Positions 5,899 through 6,318 of a stretch of 6,318 nt of DNA are shown here, piece after piece. The notes below the pieces were generated by a model that was given only the letters and a program-made list of their open reading frames with translations, was not told where the DNA came from and did not search any database. The number at the start of each line of letters is the position of its first letter. Within the stretch, counting starts at the first letter, position 1. The stretch covers positions 1 to 6,318 of the forward strand of contig JACQUC010000075.1 of NCBI GenBank assembly GCA_016210495.1, in the 5' to 3' direction. The stretch comes from Chloroflexota bacterium (lineage in GTDB: Bacteria; Chloroflexota; FW602-bin22; JACPRP01). The translations under genes were made by a program, and so were the position numbers.

Positions 5899-5919
5899 TT
5901 ACTTCCTCGGGATCGCTCC

Positions 5920-6318
5920 TCAAGCGAGAAATTCGAATCCGGCGACACTGAAATGCGTGTCGAACGTGAATGCCCACTTCAAGCCTTCTCGGGTCATCAC
6001 GACGAAACTAGACGCGTCGACGGCGCTGAGGCGGTGCAGGTCCCGCCTTCCGAAGTAGGTCCAAGCGTCCTCGAGATCGCGCGCCGAGCACTCGAGGATG
6101 CGGAACCGGTCGATGACCCTGAGGCTGTCCTTCCAGCGAATCGCCAGATCGACATCCACGGCCCGTGACAGGAAAGTGAACGTTTCAATCAGGACAGGTA
6201 CGGACGTCGACCATCGCGTACCCGACGCCTCGTGGTCCGTCCAGATTGCCTTGGCCCTTTCATGCAGCGGATCCCGGGTGAGCGCAAGCGCCGCCCACGC
6301 TCCGGTGTCAACAAAGGC
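5920..6318 (-). CDS. PIN-domain ribonuclease, VapC type (N-terminal tip cut by window)
   Basis: A metal-dependent RNase fold; VapC toxins of this type cut tRNA or rRNA, but the substrate here is unknown. The 132 visible residues begin at AFVDTGAW, so only the initiating Met and perhaps a few residues are missing; the GTG at 6159 is internal. The four acidic positions of the family can be seen in the fragment: D4 (FVDTGAW), E45 (PVLIETFTFL), D101 (LSAVDASSF) and D120 (FTFDTHF). The end AFTFDTHFSVAGFEFLA is typical. No antitoxin is visible; a VapB-like gene would lie just upstream, beyond the right edge. The helicase start follows 67 bases after the stop on the same strand, so the two may be co-transcribed. 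It could equally be a solitary PIN protein. The stop is TGA at 5920-5922. Confidence 0.88.
   Translation of the reverse strand, partial: AFVDTGAWAALALTRDPLHERAKAIWTDHEASGTRWSTSVPVLIETFTFLSRAVDVDLAIRWKDSLRVIDRFRILECSARDLEDAWTYFGRRDLHRLSAVDASSFVVMTREGLKWAFTFDTHFSVAGFEFLA

Noticed and set aside
1..6318. CRISPR array, tRNA or rRNA gene, insertion-sequence ends
   Set aside because: No regularly spaced repeats, no cloverleaf with GTTCRA arm and no terminal repeats with transposase were seen on either strand.

Overview
The window reads as an accessory (mobile/defence) segment of a GC-rich bacterium, most likely a proteobacterium. That placement rests on the strongly GC-ending codons of the long genes, the type of group II intron reverse transcriptase, and the MmpA/MmpB pair; no housekeeping gene is present to fix the taxon.

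Layout, left to right. (1) Bases 1 to about 957 on the + strand are the 3' half of a group II intron. They hold the C-terminal part of its reverse transcriptase/maturase (catalytic YADD present, no endonuclease domain), then intron domain V and the branch-point hairpin, domain VI. The intron's 5' end lies outside the window. (2) About 958-1360 has no convincing gene but is unusually rich in inverted repeats, including a perfect 17-bp pair. (3) 1361-2492 on the - strand is a two-gene operon. It encodes mobile mystery protein A (an HTH protein, first in transcription order) and mobile mystery protein B (a Fic-domain protein). It is preceded by an AT-rich promoter block with two similar 12-bp palindromes that look like operators. 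(4) 2569-2715 (-) is a short open frame of unknown meaning between the helicase and the mmpA promoter. (5) 2763-5852 (-) is one large 1029-residue protein joining a PLD/HKD-type nuclease domain, an SF2 helicase and a DUF3427 C-terminal domain. (6) 5920-6318 (-) is an almost complete PIN-domain (VapC-type) ribonuclease, cut by the right edge. Two tandem 8-codon reading frames, each ending in a GTGA overlap, lie between it and the helicase.

From the PIN gene to mmpB all genes run leftward; the intron runs rightward and converges on them. The PIN gene and the helicase could share a transcript. MmpA/MmpB has its own promoter region and is probably autoregulated by MmpA. A PIN RNase, a nuclease-helicase fusion, a Fic/HTH pair and a retroelement within 6.3 kb suggest a defence or mobile-element island. 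The functional link between the helicase and its neighbours is an inference. The most testable idea is that MmpA, besides being the repressor, carries a T-x-x-x-E motif (in TMALED) that restrains the Fic protein MmpB in the way class I Fic antitoxins do.
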